Shown: positions 29,756 to 38,977 of the stretch, in pieces
How positions within the stretch are numbered: position 1 is the first letter of the stretch
Layout: every line of letters starts with the position of its first letter
Assembly (NCBI RefSeq): GCF_029338395.1
Contig: NZ_CP119809.1
Coordinates: forward strand, 1,674,001-1,738,000
Reading direction: 5' to 3'
Length of the DNA: 64,000 bases
Source: Halorussus caseinilyticus
GTDB taxonomy: Archaea > Halobacteriota > Halobacteria > Halobacteriales > Haladaptataceae
Notes under the pieces: model-generated
Told to the model about the DNA's origin: nothing
What the model saw: the letters and a program-made list of their open reading frames with translations, nothing else
Databases searched by the model: none
Made by a program: the position numbers and the translations under genes

Positions 29756-30136
29756 CGTCCGGTAGAACACGGCTACCGGCAAAAAGATGGGGTGTCGGGG
29801 TTTCGGACAATCGGGAGGCGACGACGGTGGACGTGGAACGCGACGACGGTGGACGGAGAAGGGAGAGCGGCCGTGAGCGGAGAAGAACGGAGTCAGCTAC
29901 AGGCTTGAGCCGCTGAAAACCGAACCGCCACCGCACTGCCCCGCTACCGCACCGCCACTGCACTGCCACCGCGACGGCCTCACCCCGCCCCAACCGACTG
30001 GGCGTCTCGGTCGTCGCTCCCTCCGGTCGCTTCTGGCTTCGACGTTTGGGAATGACGGTCGCAAATCAGCGAGACGCGAAGAGCGAGGCGCGAGGTCAGC
30101 GTCCGTGACTCCCGAAACCGACGCCGAACCGCCGGT
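29756..30136. other. Intergenic region with repeat B copy 1
   Basis: These 381 bases have no gene. They contain a short direct repeat (GCGACGACGGTGGACG-like, about 29818-29855) and a degenerate CCGC/ACTG-rich tract that is one copy of intergenic repeat B (29903-30030). Confidence 0.5.
29903..30030. repeat. Intergenic repeat B, copy 1
   Basis: The order GGCTTGAGCC, AAAACCG, a tract of ACCGC/CACTGC units and CCCCAACCGA matches 45502-45600. The central tract is longer here, with several CCGCCACTGCACTG units. Similarity is clear by order and sequence but not perfect. Confidence 0.55.
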
Positions 30137-31492
30137 TTATTCGTTGGTCTCTTCTTCTTCCTCTTCGGCCTCTTCCTCGGCGTCCACGCGCTTCTGGACG
30201 TTCACCTGATAGTGCTTCAGGATGTCCCGGCCGAGCAGGACCGGGTAGTCCATGTGACCGCGGTCCTCGATGCTCGCCGTGACCGTGTGTCGGTTGCCGC
30301 CGACGCCGACCACCACGTCCACGACCGGCCGCGAGCGACTCGACTTACTGCTCCCGGACTTGACGCGAGCGATGCTCTTGATGGGACCGGCACCGATTTG
30401 GGCGGCGAGTTTGGTGTCGATGCTGGTCCGGGTCGCGCCCGTGTCGGACTTGGCGACCACGGTTTCTGAGCCACTCGTCCCGCTCAGGATGACCTCCTCG
30501 GTGTAGCCGATGACGATAGGTTCGCCCGACCCCGTTTCTTTCGGTCGGGGCTTGCACGCGGGCACCGAGTCGTCCAGCGTGGCGGTCAACTCCTTGACTC
30601 TCTGCTCGTCCACCGTGCCGCCCGCGCGTTCGATGGCGAGTTGGGCGATGTACGGCGCGGCGCTCTTGCCGGTCGCTTTGAACAGGCCCTTGAAGCCAGC
30701 GGTCGGGTTGACTTCGAGGACGTACCACCCGTCGTGACCCTCGATGAGGTCCACGCCTGCACAGTCGAGACCGATGGTGTCGGCCGCGTCTCGGGCGATG
30801 TCGGCCACTTCCCGCGGCAGGTTGTCGGTCGCGTCCTCCACGTCGCCGCCCAACGCGACGTTGGTCCGCCAGTCGTTTTCGGGCGCGTAGCGGTTCATCG
30901 CGCCGACGATGCGGTCGCCGACGACGTACACCCGGAGGTCCCGGTGACGGGTGTCGTCGCGTTCGATGAGTTCCTGCAGGAAGGCCTGACGGTCGCCTAC
31001 CCGCGGGTTGACGAGTTCGTCCGGGCCGACCTTCCACGTCCCGCCGCCGTGGGTCCCGATTGCCGTCTTGTAGACGGCTTCCTCGCCGAACTCTCCCCGG
31101 CCGTCGTTGAGTCGGTCGTTCGACAGCGCCAGCAGTGCGTCGGGAACCGGCAGGCCCTCGTTGGCCATCGCGGTGGCGGCCGAGAACTTGTGGATGGCCG
31201 TCATGACCGAACTCGGGTCGTTGAGGACCGGAAGAACCGAGTCGTAAATCTTGGCGAGACCGAGCGCCTCCGAGGGTTGCTCGGTGTTCGACAGCAACAG
31301 TCGATTCGTCACGATGTCAACGTCGGGTTCGAGGTGGACCTCTCCGTCCGCCACCCGAACCGCCGTGTTCTCCTCCCGAAGCCAGAAGGGTTCGTGACCG
31401 AGGTCGTCGATTGCGTTGAGAATCGCCTTAGTTTCTTTACTGTTGTGGAGACTGAGTACACCGACCCGCACACCTGAACCGTCTGCAGTCAT
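30137..31492 (-). CDS. RimK-type ATP-grasp ligase fused to a RimB-like retropepsin domain
   Basis: A 451-residue fusion. Residues about 95-290 form a RimK-type ATP-grasp ligase (YKTAIGTHGGGTWKV at 141-155, DLIEGHDGWYVLEVNPTAG at 248-265), which normally adds glutamate to a C-terminus or amino acid. Residues about 325-425 form a RimB-like domain (Pfam 'ATP-dependent zinc protease', PF05618, really retropepsin-like) with the aspartate motif D350-T-G and VLLGRDIL. An acidic tail ends the protein. The TATA-like TTTTTAAG at 31520-31527 lies about 27 bases before the ATG. The divergent neighbour is an AstE/aspartoacylase-like hydrolase, so tagging and untagging of a target is a plausible theme (inference). 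Confidence 0.85.
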   Translation of the reverse strand: MTADGSGVRVGVLSLHNSKETKAILNAIDDLGHEPFWLREENTAVRVADGEVHLEPDVDIVTNRLLLSNTEQPSEALGLAKIYDSVLPVLNDPSSVMTAIHKFSAATAMANEGLPVPDALLALSNDRLNDGRGEFGEEAVYKTAIGTHGGGTWKVGPDELVNPRVGDRQAFLQELIERDDTRHRDLRVYVVGDRIVGAMNRYAPENDWRTNVALGGDVEDATDNLPREVADIARDAADTIGLDCAGVDLIEGHDGWYVLEVNPTAGFKGLFKATGKSAAPYIAQLAIERAGGTVDEQRVKELTATLDDSVPACKPRPKETGSGEPIVIGYTEEVILSGTSGSETVVAKSDTGATRTSIDTKLAAQIGAGPIKSIARVKSGSSKSSRSRPVVDVVVGVGGNRHTVTASIEDRGHMDYPVLLGRDILKHYQVNVQKRVDAEEEAEEEEEETNE

Positions 31493-31519
31493 TGGTGGTT
31501 ATCTATTCTACGGCCTCCC

Positions 31520-31527
31520 TTAAAAAG
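31520..31527 (-). promoter_or_regulatory. TATA box of the RimK-RimB fusion gene
   Basis: TTTTTAAG on the minus strand is framed by the inverted repeat CCCTT/AAGGG. It is about 27 bases before the ATG at 31492. Confidence 0.55.
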
Positions 31528-31579
31528 GGAAAACATCGAACAACCCTCCGGTAATTGATACCGCGGCGACTGCCACGCC

Positions 31580-31587
31580 TTTATATA
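31580..31587 (+). promoter_or_regulatory. TATA box of the AstE-like gene (leaderless)
   Basis: TTTATATA is a near-consensus archaeal TATA box whose centre is 26-27 bases before the ATG at 31610. The divergent fusion gene's TATA is about 55 bases away, so both promoters share one short control region. Confidence 0.75.
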
Positions 31588-31609
31588 TGCCGGGGTCCGA
31601 GTGAGTGGT

Positions 31610-32680
31610 ATGACCGGTTCGGACGCAGACCCGGAGGCGTTTACTTACAACGGCGGAATCGTCGAACCGGGCGAGACCCAGAACATCCGATACGGCATCA
31701 GCGAGACGTATCTGGGTGACCCGGTTCGCATCCCCGTCACTATCGTCAACGGGACCGAACCCGGACCGACGGTGTTCCTCTCGGCGGCGGCCCACGGCGA
31801 CGAACTCAACGGCATCGAGGTGGTCCGCGAGGTGGCCCACGAGTGGAACCACGACGACCTCCGCGGAACGCTGGTTTGTCTCCCCGTACTCAACGTCCCC
31901 GGCTTTCTCGCCCAAGAGCGCTACCTCCCCATCTACGACCGGGACCTGAACCGGTCGTTCCCCGGCCGGGAGGGTTCGACCAGCGCCAAGCGGATGGCCT
32001 ACCAGATATTCCGGAACTTCCTCGCGCCCTGCGACGTTGGTCTGGACTTCCACACCTCCACGCGCGGGCGAACAAACATGTTACACGTCCGGGGAGACGT
32101 GAACAACCCCGACGTGGCCCGCCTCGCCAAGGCGTTCGGGTCGAACGTCATCATCTCCTCGGAGGGACCCACGGGGTCGCTCCGCCGGGAGGCCACCGAC
32201 TACGGCATCCCGACCATCACCATCGAGATGGGCGAGGCCCACCGCTTCCAGCGAGAATTCATCGACCGGGGTCTCGAAGGGGTAGAGAGCGTCCTCTCGG
32301 AGTACGGCGTCCACCGCACCGAGGCGGTGAAGTGGCCGGGATGGCGCACGGTAATCGACGACGCCAAGGAGAAGACGTGGATTCGGGCCGACGCGGGCGG
32401 ACTCGTAGACATGCACCACGACCGCGGGTCGCTGGTCTACGAGGGCGACACCATCTGTACCATCACCAACCCATTCAAGACCGACAGCGAACCCGTCGAA
32501 GCGCCGTTCACCGGTCTGCTCGTCGGGGTGCTTGAGAACCCCGTCGTCTACCCCGGCAACCCGTTGTGTCACATGGTCGAACTCTCGGCCAAGACCCGGA
32601 AGGCGCTCAAGCGCGACCGCGCCCGGAGCGAGACCAGAGAGACGCCGACCCCACCGCCCACGACTCCGAACGGCCTGTAG
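31610..32680 (+). CDS. Succinylglutamate desuccinylase / aspartoacylase-family zinc hydrolase
   Basis: A 356-residue zinc-dependent amidohydrolase of the AstE/AspA family (M14-like fold). Zinc ligands are H62 and E65 (AAAHGDELNGIE) and the His in VGLDFHTSTRGRTN; the catalytic Glu is in TITIEMGEAHRF. RDLNRSFPGREG carries the substrate-binding Arg/Asn. The C-terminal beta domain (about 245-330) begins AGGLVDMHHDRG. Such enzymes remove an acyl group or amino acid from an amide. Its place opposite the RimK-RimB gene suggests the substrate could be a glutamylated product (inference). Confidence 0.85.
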   Translation: MTGSDADPEAFTYNGGIVEPGETQNIRYGISETYLGDPVRIPVTIVNGTEPGPTVFLSAAAHGDELNGIEVVREVAHEWNHDDLRGTLVCLPVLNVPGFLAQERYLPIYDRDLNRSFPGREGSTSAKRMAYQIFRNFLAPCDVGLDFHTSTRGRTNMLHVRGDVNNPDVARLAKAFGSNVIISSEGPTGSLRREATDYGIPTITIEMGEAHRFQREFIDRGLEGVESVLSEYGVHRTEAVKWPGWRTVIDDAKEKTWIRADAGGLVDMHHDRGSLVYEGDTICTITNPFKTDSEPVEAPFTGLLVGVLENPVVYPGNPLCHMVELSAKTRKALKRDRARSETRETPTPPPTTPNGL

Positions 32681-32835
32681 CAGTTTCGTATCTATTCCGG
32701 GTCTTCTCCGACTATCGCTCGCCGAGAGAGCGGAGATAGAAAAAATCCTCTGCCGAAAAGGACAGAACGAACCGGACTGATTAGTTCCGAAGAGAAACGC
32801 GGTGTTCGGGTCCAATACGTATATTTCCGACGCTA

Positions 32836-33654
32836 GTGACGACTAGTTTTGGGGTGGAACTCGTGTGTTCACAGTATCGGCAAACGGCACTACGGGACGT
32901 TGTGGAGCGACGTATCGACGTTCTCGACCGGCTTTTGGACGACGGACGAGACAAGCGCGAACTCGTCGGGAGTCTCGACTGTTCGCGTTCGACGGTCGAT
33001 AGGGCGGTTCGGGAACTGGAGTCGTACGACCTCGTGGAGTACGCCGAGGGGGAGTACCGACCGACGACGTTCGGGCGACTCGCGGTCGAGGAGTACCGAC
33101 GGTTCGAGCGGCGCGTCGAAACGCTGGAGCGACTCAAGCCCGCGCTGGAGTGGCTTCCGGTCGAGGAGTTCGACCTCGACTTCGGAACGCTCACCGACTC
33201 GAAACTGGTGGTCTCGACGCCCGACGACCCCTACGCACCGGCCAACCACCACGCGGACGTGGCGTCGCAGGCCGAGAACTTTCGGGCGCTTCTCCCGGCG
33301 GTGGGCCTGAACCAACTGGAGGCCGGGCGGGAGGCCGCAGTCGAGGGCGACCAGCGCCAGCGCATCGTGGTCGAGCGAGACGTGGCGGAACGCCTCCGAG
33401 AACGACCGCACTACGCCGACCGAATCGCCGAGATGTTGCGGTCCGGGCGGGTCGAGATGTGGGTGTACGACGGGTCGATTCCGTACTTTCTGGGTCTCTA
33501 CGACGAGTTGGTCCACGTCGGCGTCGAGGACGAAGACGGGATGCCCCGCGCGCTCATCGAGACCGACGCCGAGGCGGTGCGCGAGTGGGCCGAGTCGGTG
33601 TACGACGAGTATCGACGGGCCGCCCGGAAGTTCGAGAGCGAGCGACTCGCCTGA
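32836..33654 (+). CDS. Helix-turn-helix transcriptional regulator (haloarchaeal FilR1/DUF1724-like)
   Basis: A 272-residue regulator. The winged HTH is at about residues 30-90 ([20 protein letters not shown] then [17 protein letters not shown]). The C-terminal half (about 110-260) is a sensor-like domain of the kind found in the methanogenesis regulatory protein FilR1 family. The GTG at 32836 follows a TATA-like TACGTATAT at 32816-32824, compatible with a very short leader; an internal start is possible. The target genes are unknown, but the AstE-like gene upstream and sdh genes downstream are candidates. Confidence 0.8.
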   Translation: MTTSFGVELVCSQYRQTALRDVVERRIDVLDRLLDDGRDKRELVGSLDCSRSTVDRAVRELESYDLVEYAEGEYRPTTFGRLAVEEYRRFERRVETLERLKPALEWLPVEEFDLDFGTLTDSKLVVSTPDDPYAPANHHADVASQAENFRALLPAVGLNQLEAGREAAVEGDQRQRIVVERDVAERLRERPHYADRIAEMLRSGRVEMWVYDGSIPYFLGLYDELVHVGVEDEDGMPRALIETDAEAVREWAESVYDEYRRAARKFESERLA

Positions 33655-33763
33655 GCGTCTTTCGGGACGTGGCGTCGAAATCCGAACGTCGGTAGGGAGT
33701 TCGACTCCGGCAGTAGGTAGAAACTTCTATTTGCCCACAGTCCAACCTCCCGAACGGACAAGT

Positions 33764-34156
33764 ATGAGTCAATCGTACAATCGAGGCCTCGTCGAAGACT
33801 TCGGCCGGTGGCGGGAGTTCACGGCCGGGATGTGGGCCTGGATACTCCACAAGTTCACCGGGTGGGTACTCGTCGGCTACCTGTTCACCCACATCGCCGT
33901 GCTGAGTACCGCTATCTCCGGTGCGAACGCGTACACCGACACGATTCAGGGGCTCGAAAGCCTGCTTCTCGTTCGGGTCATGGAGGTCGGACTGCTGGCA
34001 GTCGCCGTCTTCCACATTCTGAACGGCGTCCGCCTGCTGTTCGTGGACCTCGGACTCGGACTGGAGTCGCAGGACAAGAGCTTCTACGCGTCGTTGGTCG
34101 TTACGGGCGTCATCGTGCTGGCAAGTATCCCGACGTTCCTCGAGGGGGCGTTCTAA
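33764..34156 (+). CDS. sdhC: Succinate dehydrogenase cytochrome b556 subunit
   Basis: A 130-residue membrane anchor of complex II. Three transmembrane helices are visible. Candidate heme-ligand histidines lie in [21 protein letters not shown] and [16 protein letters not shown]. The ATG at 33764 is chosen because it gives the usual short N-terminus. First gene of a tight sdhCDBA operon; the next start is 2 bases past this stop. Confidence 0.93.
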   Translation: MSQSYNRGLVEDFGRWREFTAGMWAWILHKFTGWVLVGYLFTHIAVLSTAISGANAYTDTIQGLESLLLVRVMEVGLLAVAVFHILNGVRLLFVDLGLGLESQDKSFYASLVVTGVIVLASIPTFLEGAF

Positions 34157-34157
34157 G

Positions 34158-34523
34158 ATGGCCGAGCGCTACTCCTCGTTCCAGAGCGGAAGCCTTTCGT
34201 GGCTTCTCCAGCGTGTCACGGCGGCGTTTCTCGTCGTGGTGCTGGCGTTCCACTTCTTCCTGCTCCACTTCGTGAACCACGCCTCCGAGGTGACGTTCGC
34301 CGGGACCACTGCCCGCATGGAGCAGTGGGGCTATCTCGCCACCATGGTTCTGTTCCTCCTGACCGCGACGTTCCACGGCGTCAACGGCGTCTACGCCGCG
34401 CTACTGAATCAGGGACTGACGGGAACGAAGAAGACCGCCGTGAAAGGTGTCCTCGCTATCGCCGGTCTCGCACTGGCGGCACAGGGCGTCTACCTCGCAC
34501 TCGTCATGTCCGGAGTGATGTAA
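34158..34523 (+). CDS. sdhD: Succinate dehydrogenase membrane anchor subunit
   Basis: A 121-residue three-helix anchor. SWLLQRVTAAFLVVVLAFHF then FLLHF carries the conserved Arg and His pair, and LTATFHGVNGVYAALL has the second His. It pairs with SdhC to hold heme b and the quinone site. The following gene starts 1 base after this stop. Confidence 0.92.
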   Translation: MAERYSSFQSGSLSWLLQRVTAAFLVVVLAFHFFLLHFVNHASEVTFAGTTARMEQWGYLATMVLFLLTATFHGVNGVYAALLNQGLTGTKKTAVKGVLAIAGLALAAQGVYLALVMSGVM

Positions 34524-34524
34524 C

Positions 34525-35421
34525 ATGAGTACACAAGTACCAGAAGAGCAAGACCAAGAGCAACCCGAGAGCGTAGAACAAGAGGCCGAGACCGCTGTCG
34601 AAGAGGAACCGGCGTCCCACGGCGACCGGCGGCGTGCCGAACGCGACGCCAAGCGCCAGCAGTCGGTGTCGGGCGCGCCCGCCGAAATCGAGGGCGACAC
34701 CTTCCAGTTGAAGGTGTTCCGCTACGACCCCGAAGTCGAGGGGAAGATGGAACCGCGCTTCGACGACTTCGCCATTCCCCGAGAGAAGGGGATGACGGTC
34801 CTCGACGCTCTCATCTACGCCCGCGACCGCTACGACACCACGCTGACGTTCCGCCACTCGTGCCGACAGGCCGTGTGCGGTTCCGACGCCCTGTTCATCA
34901 ACGGCCGACAGCGACTCGGCTGTCAGACCCAGATTTCGGACCTCGAAGGTCCCGTCCGGGTCGAACCGTTACCTCATCAGGACGTGGTGAAAGACCTCGT
35001 GGTGGACATGGAACACTTCTACGACCAGATGCACGCGGTCGAGCCGTTCTTCCAACCCGAAGAGGAGTCGGACGGCGACTTAGAAGAGTACCGACAGACC
35101 CGCGAGAACCGCGAGAAAATCAAGATGTCCACGCGGTGCATCTGGTGCGGTGCCTGTATGTCCTCGTGTAACGTCGCGGCCGGGGACAACCAGTACCTCG
35201 GCCCGGCGGCCATCAACAAGGCCTACCGGTTCGCCATGGACAAGCGCGAGGGCGAGAACATGAAGGAACACCGCCTGAACGTCATGGACCAAGAACACGG
35301 CGTCTGGCGGTGCCAGACCCAGTTCTCGTGTACGAACGTCTGTCCGAAGGACATCCCGCTGACCGAACACATTCAGGAACTCAAGCGCGAAGCGGTCAAG
35401 CAAAACCTGAAATTCTGGTAA
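34525..35421 (+). CDS. sdhB: Succinate dehydrogenase iron-sulfur subunit
   Basis: A 298-residue electron-transfer subunit. An acidic extension of about 50 residues comes first. The 2Fe-2S ferredoxin domain has CRQAVCGSDALFINGRQRLG and the cluster Cys of CQTQ. The C-terminal domain has CIWCGACMSSC and CQTQFSCTNVCPKD for the 4Fe-4S and 3Fe-4S clusters. The SdhB start is 1 base after the sdhD stop. Confidence 0.95.
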   Translation: MSTQVPEEQDQEQPESVEQEAETAVEEEPASHGDRRRAERDAKRQQSVSGAPAEIEGDTFQLKVFRYDPEVEGKMEPRFDDFAIPREKGMTVLDALIYARDRYDTTLTFRHSCRQAVCGSDALFINGRQRLGCQTQISDLEGPVRVEPLPHQDVVKDLVVDMEHFYDQMHAVEPFFQPEEESDGDLEEYRQTRENREKIKMSTRCIWCGACMSSCNVAAGDNQYLGPAAINKAYRFAMDKREGENMKEHRLNVMDQEHGVWRCQTQFSCTNVCPKDIPLTEHIQELKREAVKQNLKFW

Positions 35422-35425
35422 AACT

Positions 35426-37264
35426 ATGCACGAACACGACGTTTTGGTAATCGGCGGCGGCGGTGCCGGACTCCGTGCGGCTATCGCGGCCCACGAGGAG
35501 GGCGCGGACGTAGCCATCGTCACGAAACTCCATCCGGTTCGGAGTCACACCGGCGCGGCCGAAGGCGGTATCAACGCGGCGCTCCGCGAGGGAGACGACT
35601 GGGAACTCCACGCCTACGACACGATGAAGGGGTCGGACTACCTCGGTGACGCCCCCGCAATCGAGACCCTCGCACAGGACAGTCCCGAAGAGACCATCCA
35701 ACTCGAAAACTGGGGGATGCCGTTCTCCCGCGAGGACGACGGCCGAGTCTCCCAGCGACCGTTCGGCGGACTATCCTTCGCCCGGACGACCTACGCCGGG
35801 GCCGAGACCGGCCACCACATGCTCCACACGATGTACGAGCAGGTGGTCAAGCGAGGGATTCAGGTGTACGACGAGTGGTACGTCTCGAACCTCGCGGTCA
35901 CCGACCACGACGACCCCGCCGACCGCGAGTGTCACGGCGTCGTCGCCTACGACATCAAGACCGGTGCGGTCGAGGGATTCAAGGCCCGCAACGGGGTCAT
36001 CCTCGCTACGGGTGGCACCGGGCAGGTGTACGACCACACGACCAACGCGGTGGCTAACACCGGCGACGGTGCGGCGATGGCCTACCGTGCGGGCGTCCCG
36101 CTCGAAGACATGGAGTTCGTCCAGTTCCACCCGACCACGCTCCCCTCGACGGGGGTCCTCATCTCCGAGGGCGTCCGGGGTGAGGGCGGCATCCTCTACA
36201 ACGCCGAGGGCGAACGGTTCATGTTCGAGTACGGATACGCCAACAACGCCGGGGAACTGGCCTCCCGCGACGTGGTGTCGCGCGCCGAACTCACGGAGGT
36301 CAACGAGGGGCGGGGCGTCAACGACGAGTACGTCTACCTCGACATGCGTCACCTCGGCGAGGAGCGCATCACCGACCGACTGGAGAACATCCTCCACCTC
36401 GCGCGGGACTTCGAGGGTGTGGACGGTCTCGAAGAACCGATGCCGGTCAAGCCCGGCCAGCACTACGAGATGGGCGGCATCGAGACCGACGAGAACGGCG
36501 AGACCCTCATCGACGGACTCTACGCCGCGGGCGAGTGCGCCTGCGTCTCGGTCCACGGGTCGAACCGACTCGGCGGCAACGCCCTGCCGGAACTCATCGT
36601 CTTCGGCGCTCGCGCGGGCCGACACGCCGCGGGCGCGGACCTCGGCGAGGCAGAGATTACGAAGGGCAAGACGCCCGAAATCGAGCAGGAGGACGGTCTC
36701 GACACGCCCGTCGAACCCGGCGCGGTCGGCGCGAGCGACGAGGACGCCGTCGCCGACGGCGGGGCCGCAGTCGTCGAACCCGACGAGACGGTCCGGACTG
36801 CGGTCGAACGCGAGCGCACCCGCATCGAGGAACTGATGGAGAAAGACGACGGCATCCAGCACGCCGAACTCCGCGAGGACCTCCAGAAGTCGATGACGGC
36901 GAACGTCAACGTCTTCCGGAACGAGGAGGGCCTGAAGCAGGCCCTCGAAGACATCCGGGAGGTCCGCGAGGCGTATCAGGACGTGTACGTCAACGACCCG
37001 TCGCGCACGTTCAACACCGACCTCATCCACACTATCGAAACGCGGAACCTCATCGACCTCGCGGAAGCCATCACGCTCGGTGCGTTGGCCCGCGACGAGT
37101 TCCGCGGTGCCCACTGGCGACAAGCCCACCAAGAGCGCAAGGACGACGAGTGGCTCAAGCACACGATGCTCTCGTGGAACGACGGCAGTCCGGAACTCTG
37201 GTACAAGCCGGTCATCCTCGAAGGCGAAGCGAAGACCTACGAACCGAAAGAGCGTAGCTACTGA
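35426..37264 (+). CDS. sdhA: Succinate dehydrogenase flavoprotein subunit
   Basis: A 612-residue catalytic subunit that oxidises succinate to fumarate. The FAD dinucleotide fold is VIGGGGAGLRAAIAA (8-22). The covalent-flavin histidine is H41 (RSHTGAAEGGIN). The substrate motif is QFHPTTLPSTGVLISEGVRGEGG, and GSNRLGGNALPELIVFG is conserved near residue 374. A glutamate/aspartate-rich insertion of about 40 residues lies near 420-460, a haloarchaeal addition to the C-terminal domain. Last gene of the operon, 5 bases after sdhB. Confidence 0.96.
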   Translation: MHEHDVLVIGGGGAGLRAAIAAHEEGADVAIVTKLHPVRSHTGAAEGGINAALREGDDWELHAYDTMKGSDYLGDAPAIETLAQDSPEETIQLENWGMPFSREDDGRVSQRPFGGLSFARTTYAGAETGHHMLHTMYEQVVKRGIQVYDEWYVSNLAVTDHDDPADRECHGVVAYDIKTGAVEGFKARNGVILATGGTGQVYDHTTNAVANTGDGAAMAYRAGVPLEDMEFVQFHPTTLPSTGVLISEGVRGEGGILYNAEGERFMFEYGYANNAGELASRDVVSRAELTEVNEGRGVNDEYVYLDMRHLGEERITDRLENILHLARDFEGVDGLEEPMPVKPGQHYEMGGIETDENGETLIDGLYAAGECACVSVHGSNRLGGNALPELIVFGARAGRHAAGADLGEAEITKGKTPEIEQEDGLDTPVEPGAVGASDEDAVADGGAAVVEPDETVRTAVERERTRIEELMEKDDGIQHAELREDLQKSMTANVNVFRNEEGLKQALEDIREVREAYQDVYVNDPSRTFNTDLIHTIETRNLIDLAEAITLGALARDEFRGAHWRQAHQERKDDEWLKHTMLSWNDGSPELWYKPVILEGEAKTYEPKERSY

Positions 37265-37799
37265 CGGCCTCTCTCGTCTGTTTTCGGCCGTCGCGGTGCG
37301 GCGCTGTGGGGTCTTCCTCGATGCAAACCCGTAGTTTCCGCTCCCGCCGTCTGCGTGACTCGAACCGAGCGAGCGCTACCGTTTTCGGTCTGGCTACGCC
37401 CGTACTCGTTCGGGTCACGTGTCTTCGCACAACCGCTGGCGACGCGACTCGCTCACCGCCAGCAGTCGCTACCGGTGTTCCCGCGGTGGAATGCGGAGCG
37501 ACAGCGATGCCGCTCGCTCGACGGTCGCTCGCGGTACTGCTACCGATGCGCCCGAAGTCGTTCTGGCTCAGCCCTCTCGGGGTAGTCGGACTGGCGGTCC
37601 CGCGGCGCGCCCGGAACCGCGCGAGGCGTCCGGGCCGAGTTCGTCCCCTTCTCGTACTTGAACGTTCGGGCGTCTCGGGAACATTTTCACGTTGTAGGGA
37701 CATGTATGGGCGTCTTTAAGAATGGAAATTGTTGCTTTCAGGGCGAAGACGGCCGACTCGTCGGTGCGGGAGAATCGCCCGCGGAGAGACGCGGGTCGT
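37265..37799. other. Intergenic region with repeat A copy 2
   Basis: These 535 bases carry no gene I can support. Repeat A copy 2 (37565-37647) is inverted relative to copy 1 at 9524-9633. The open frames across it lack haloarchaeal amino-acid composition. Confidence 0.55.
37565..37647. repeat. Intergenic repeat A, copy 2 (without palindrome)
   Basis: This copy is the reverse complement of 9524-9633, starting GGCTCAGCCCTCTCGGGGTA and including CGGTCCCGCGGCGCG and CCGGAACCGCGCGAGGCGTC. It lacks the roughly 24-base palindromic block present in copy 1, so the two copies show an insertion or deletion. Confidence 0.85.
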
Positions 37800-38000
37800 T
37801 CACCCGGCGAGTCCGAGCATCGACAGGATGTCCACGCCCACGTCGAAGTGTTCGACGGCCTTGTACCCGAGATAGACGCCGAAGATGCCGACCACGCCGG
37901 GGAGTTCCGGTGGCGCGGGCATGGGAATCCCGAGGAGGGTGAACAGCGCGCCCGTGAGGAACCCCGTCAGGAGTGCCAGCAGAGTGAGTGTGACGTTCAT
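37800..38000 (-). CDS. XapX domain membrane protein
   Basis: A 66-residue protein with two hydrophobic helices. The XapX pattern TLLALLTGFLTGALFTLLG, IPMPAPPELPGVVGIFGVYLG is clear and the length is typical. The function is unknown; these proteins are small inner-membrane components. The ATG at 38000 is chosen because longer upstream frames are low in coding bias. Confidence 0.85.
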   Translation of the reverse strand: MNVTLTLLALLTGFLTGALFTLLGIPMPAPPELPGVVGIFGVYLGYKAVEHFDVGVDILSMLGLAG

Positions 38001-38180
38001 ACTGTCGGCGTTGCGCTCGGACTCAAAAGCCGTTTCTGGTTCGGTGGAGTCGGGGACGACGCTCGACGCGCGCGAGTCGGACGAGCCGAGCCACGCACCA
38101 GTTCTCATCACCGCAAAACAATAACTTATTTAACTATTTAGCGAGGACGAGAGGTTACACGAAGTCGGAAGACCGGAACT

Positions 38181-38768
38181 ATGGACGAGGAAGTTCGTCG
38201 TGACGAGTTCGACAGTACGATACGACGTGTCGTCGTGATAGCACTCGTTTTCAGTGCCACGACCGGCGGCGTACTCGTCGGCACGGGCGTTCTCCAGCAG
38301 TCCCCCGAACGGGACTTCGGGAGGGACGGCGACCACGCGGGGGTGGCCCACGCGAAAATCGTCGGCGGTTCCGCGAACGTCACGGCCAACGGGACGGTCG
38401 ATTACGTGAACCTGACAGTCGCGCACGGGACCACGGACGTAGACTTCTCCGCAGTCACGATTACGTGGCTCGGTCCCGACAGGAGAGTGACGCTCGTTTA
38501 CCGGGACGCGCCGACGGCAGACGCGGACGCCCCGAAGAGGGTGGACCGATTCACCGTCGTCCCGATTCGAGACCCGGACACGTCCGCCCCGCTTCTCACC
38601 GAGAGCGACAGGTTCGAACTCGTGATGGACGTGACTTCGATTCGGAAACGGCCACTCACGAGCGACCAAAGCGTAGAGTTACGCCTGCTGACCGGAGACG
38701 GAATCGTCCGCGTGTATCGACTCACCATCCCGTCTTCGCTCGGTGAACGAGGCGCTGTAGCGGTCTAA
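38181..38768 (+). CDS. Archaellin/type IV pilin-like protein, solitary
   Basis: A 195-residue protein with one N-terminal hydrophobic helix (about 16-40: RVVVIALVFSATTGGVLVG) and a beta-rich rest. The end (GDGIVRVYRLTIPSSLGERG) and middle resemble the archaellin C-terminal domain. The cleavage signal of a class III signal peptide is not clear: there is no K/R-G before the helix, only IRRVVVIAL. It is not in an arl operon. It may be a diverged pilin or a membrane-anchored relative. A TATA-like CTTATTTAAC lies at about 38123-38132. Confidence 0.6.
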   Translation: MDEEVRRDEFDSTIRRVVVIALVFSATTGGVLVGTGVLQQSPERDFGRDGDHAGVAHAKIVGGSANVTANGTVDYVNLTVAHGTTDVDFSAVTITWLGPDRRVTLVYRDAPTADADAPKRVDRFTVVPIRDPDTSAPLLTESDRFELVMDVTSIRKRPLTSDQSVELRLLTGDGIVRVYRLTIPSSLGERGAVAV

Positions 38769-38857
38769 CGCGTCGAGAATCGATTCGTCCGACAGCGCCG
38801 GTTCGCGCGGACGCTGATACCGACAGCGGAGACCGAAGCGACGAACCGGTCGCCGCG

Positions 38858-38977
38858 TTATCGCCACTGCGAGAGCGTGTTCGACTTCTCGAAGGGCATC
38901 GCTAGATACGCCTCGTCGTTCGACACGTCGGCGATGACAGTCGTGCGCTCGTCGTCGCTGTCGTCGACAGCGAACAT
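38858..38977 (-). CDS. Small haloarchaeal protein (39 residues), possibly longer or N-terminally damaged
   Basis: The frame from ATG at 38977 encodes MFAVDDSDDERTTVIADVSN and ends AYLAMPFEKSNTLSQWR. I recall a widespread small haloarchaeal family with the pattern V-M-A/F-x-V-D ... VIADV-x-x-D-x-AxLxMP ... W-R. The same frame stays coding-like for about 20 codons upstream (DLDESFEEGEV) but has no ATG, GTG or TTG before an in-frame TGA, so the real start is uncertain and the 5' end may be broken. A TATA-like GGTGTATAC lies at about 39092-39100 on the minus strand. Confidence 0.55.
   Translation of the reverse strand: MFAVDDSDDERTTVIADVSNDEAYLAMPFEKSNTLSQWR

Noticed and set aside
37265-37720. 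Several overlapping frames after sdhA
   Set aside because: They cross repeat A and have no acidic bias or motifs; no start has a promoter at the usual distance.
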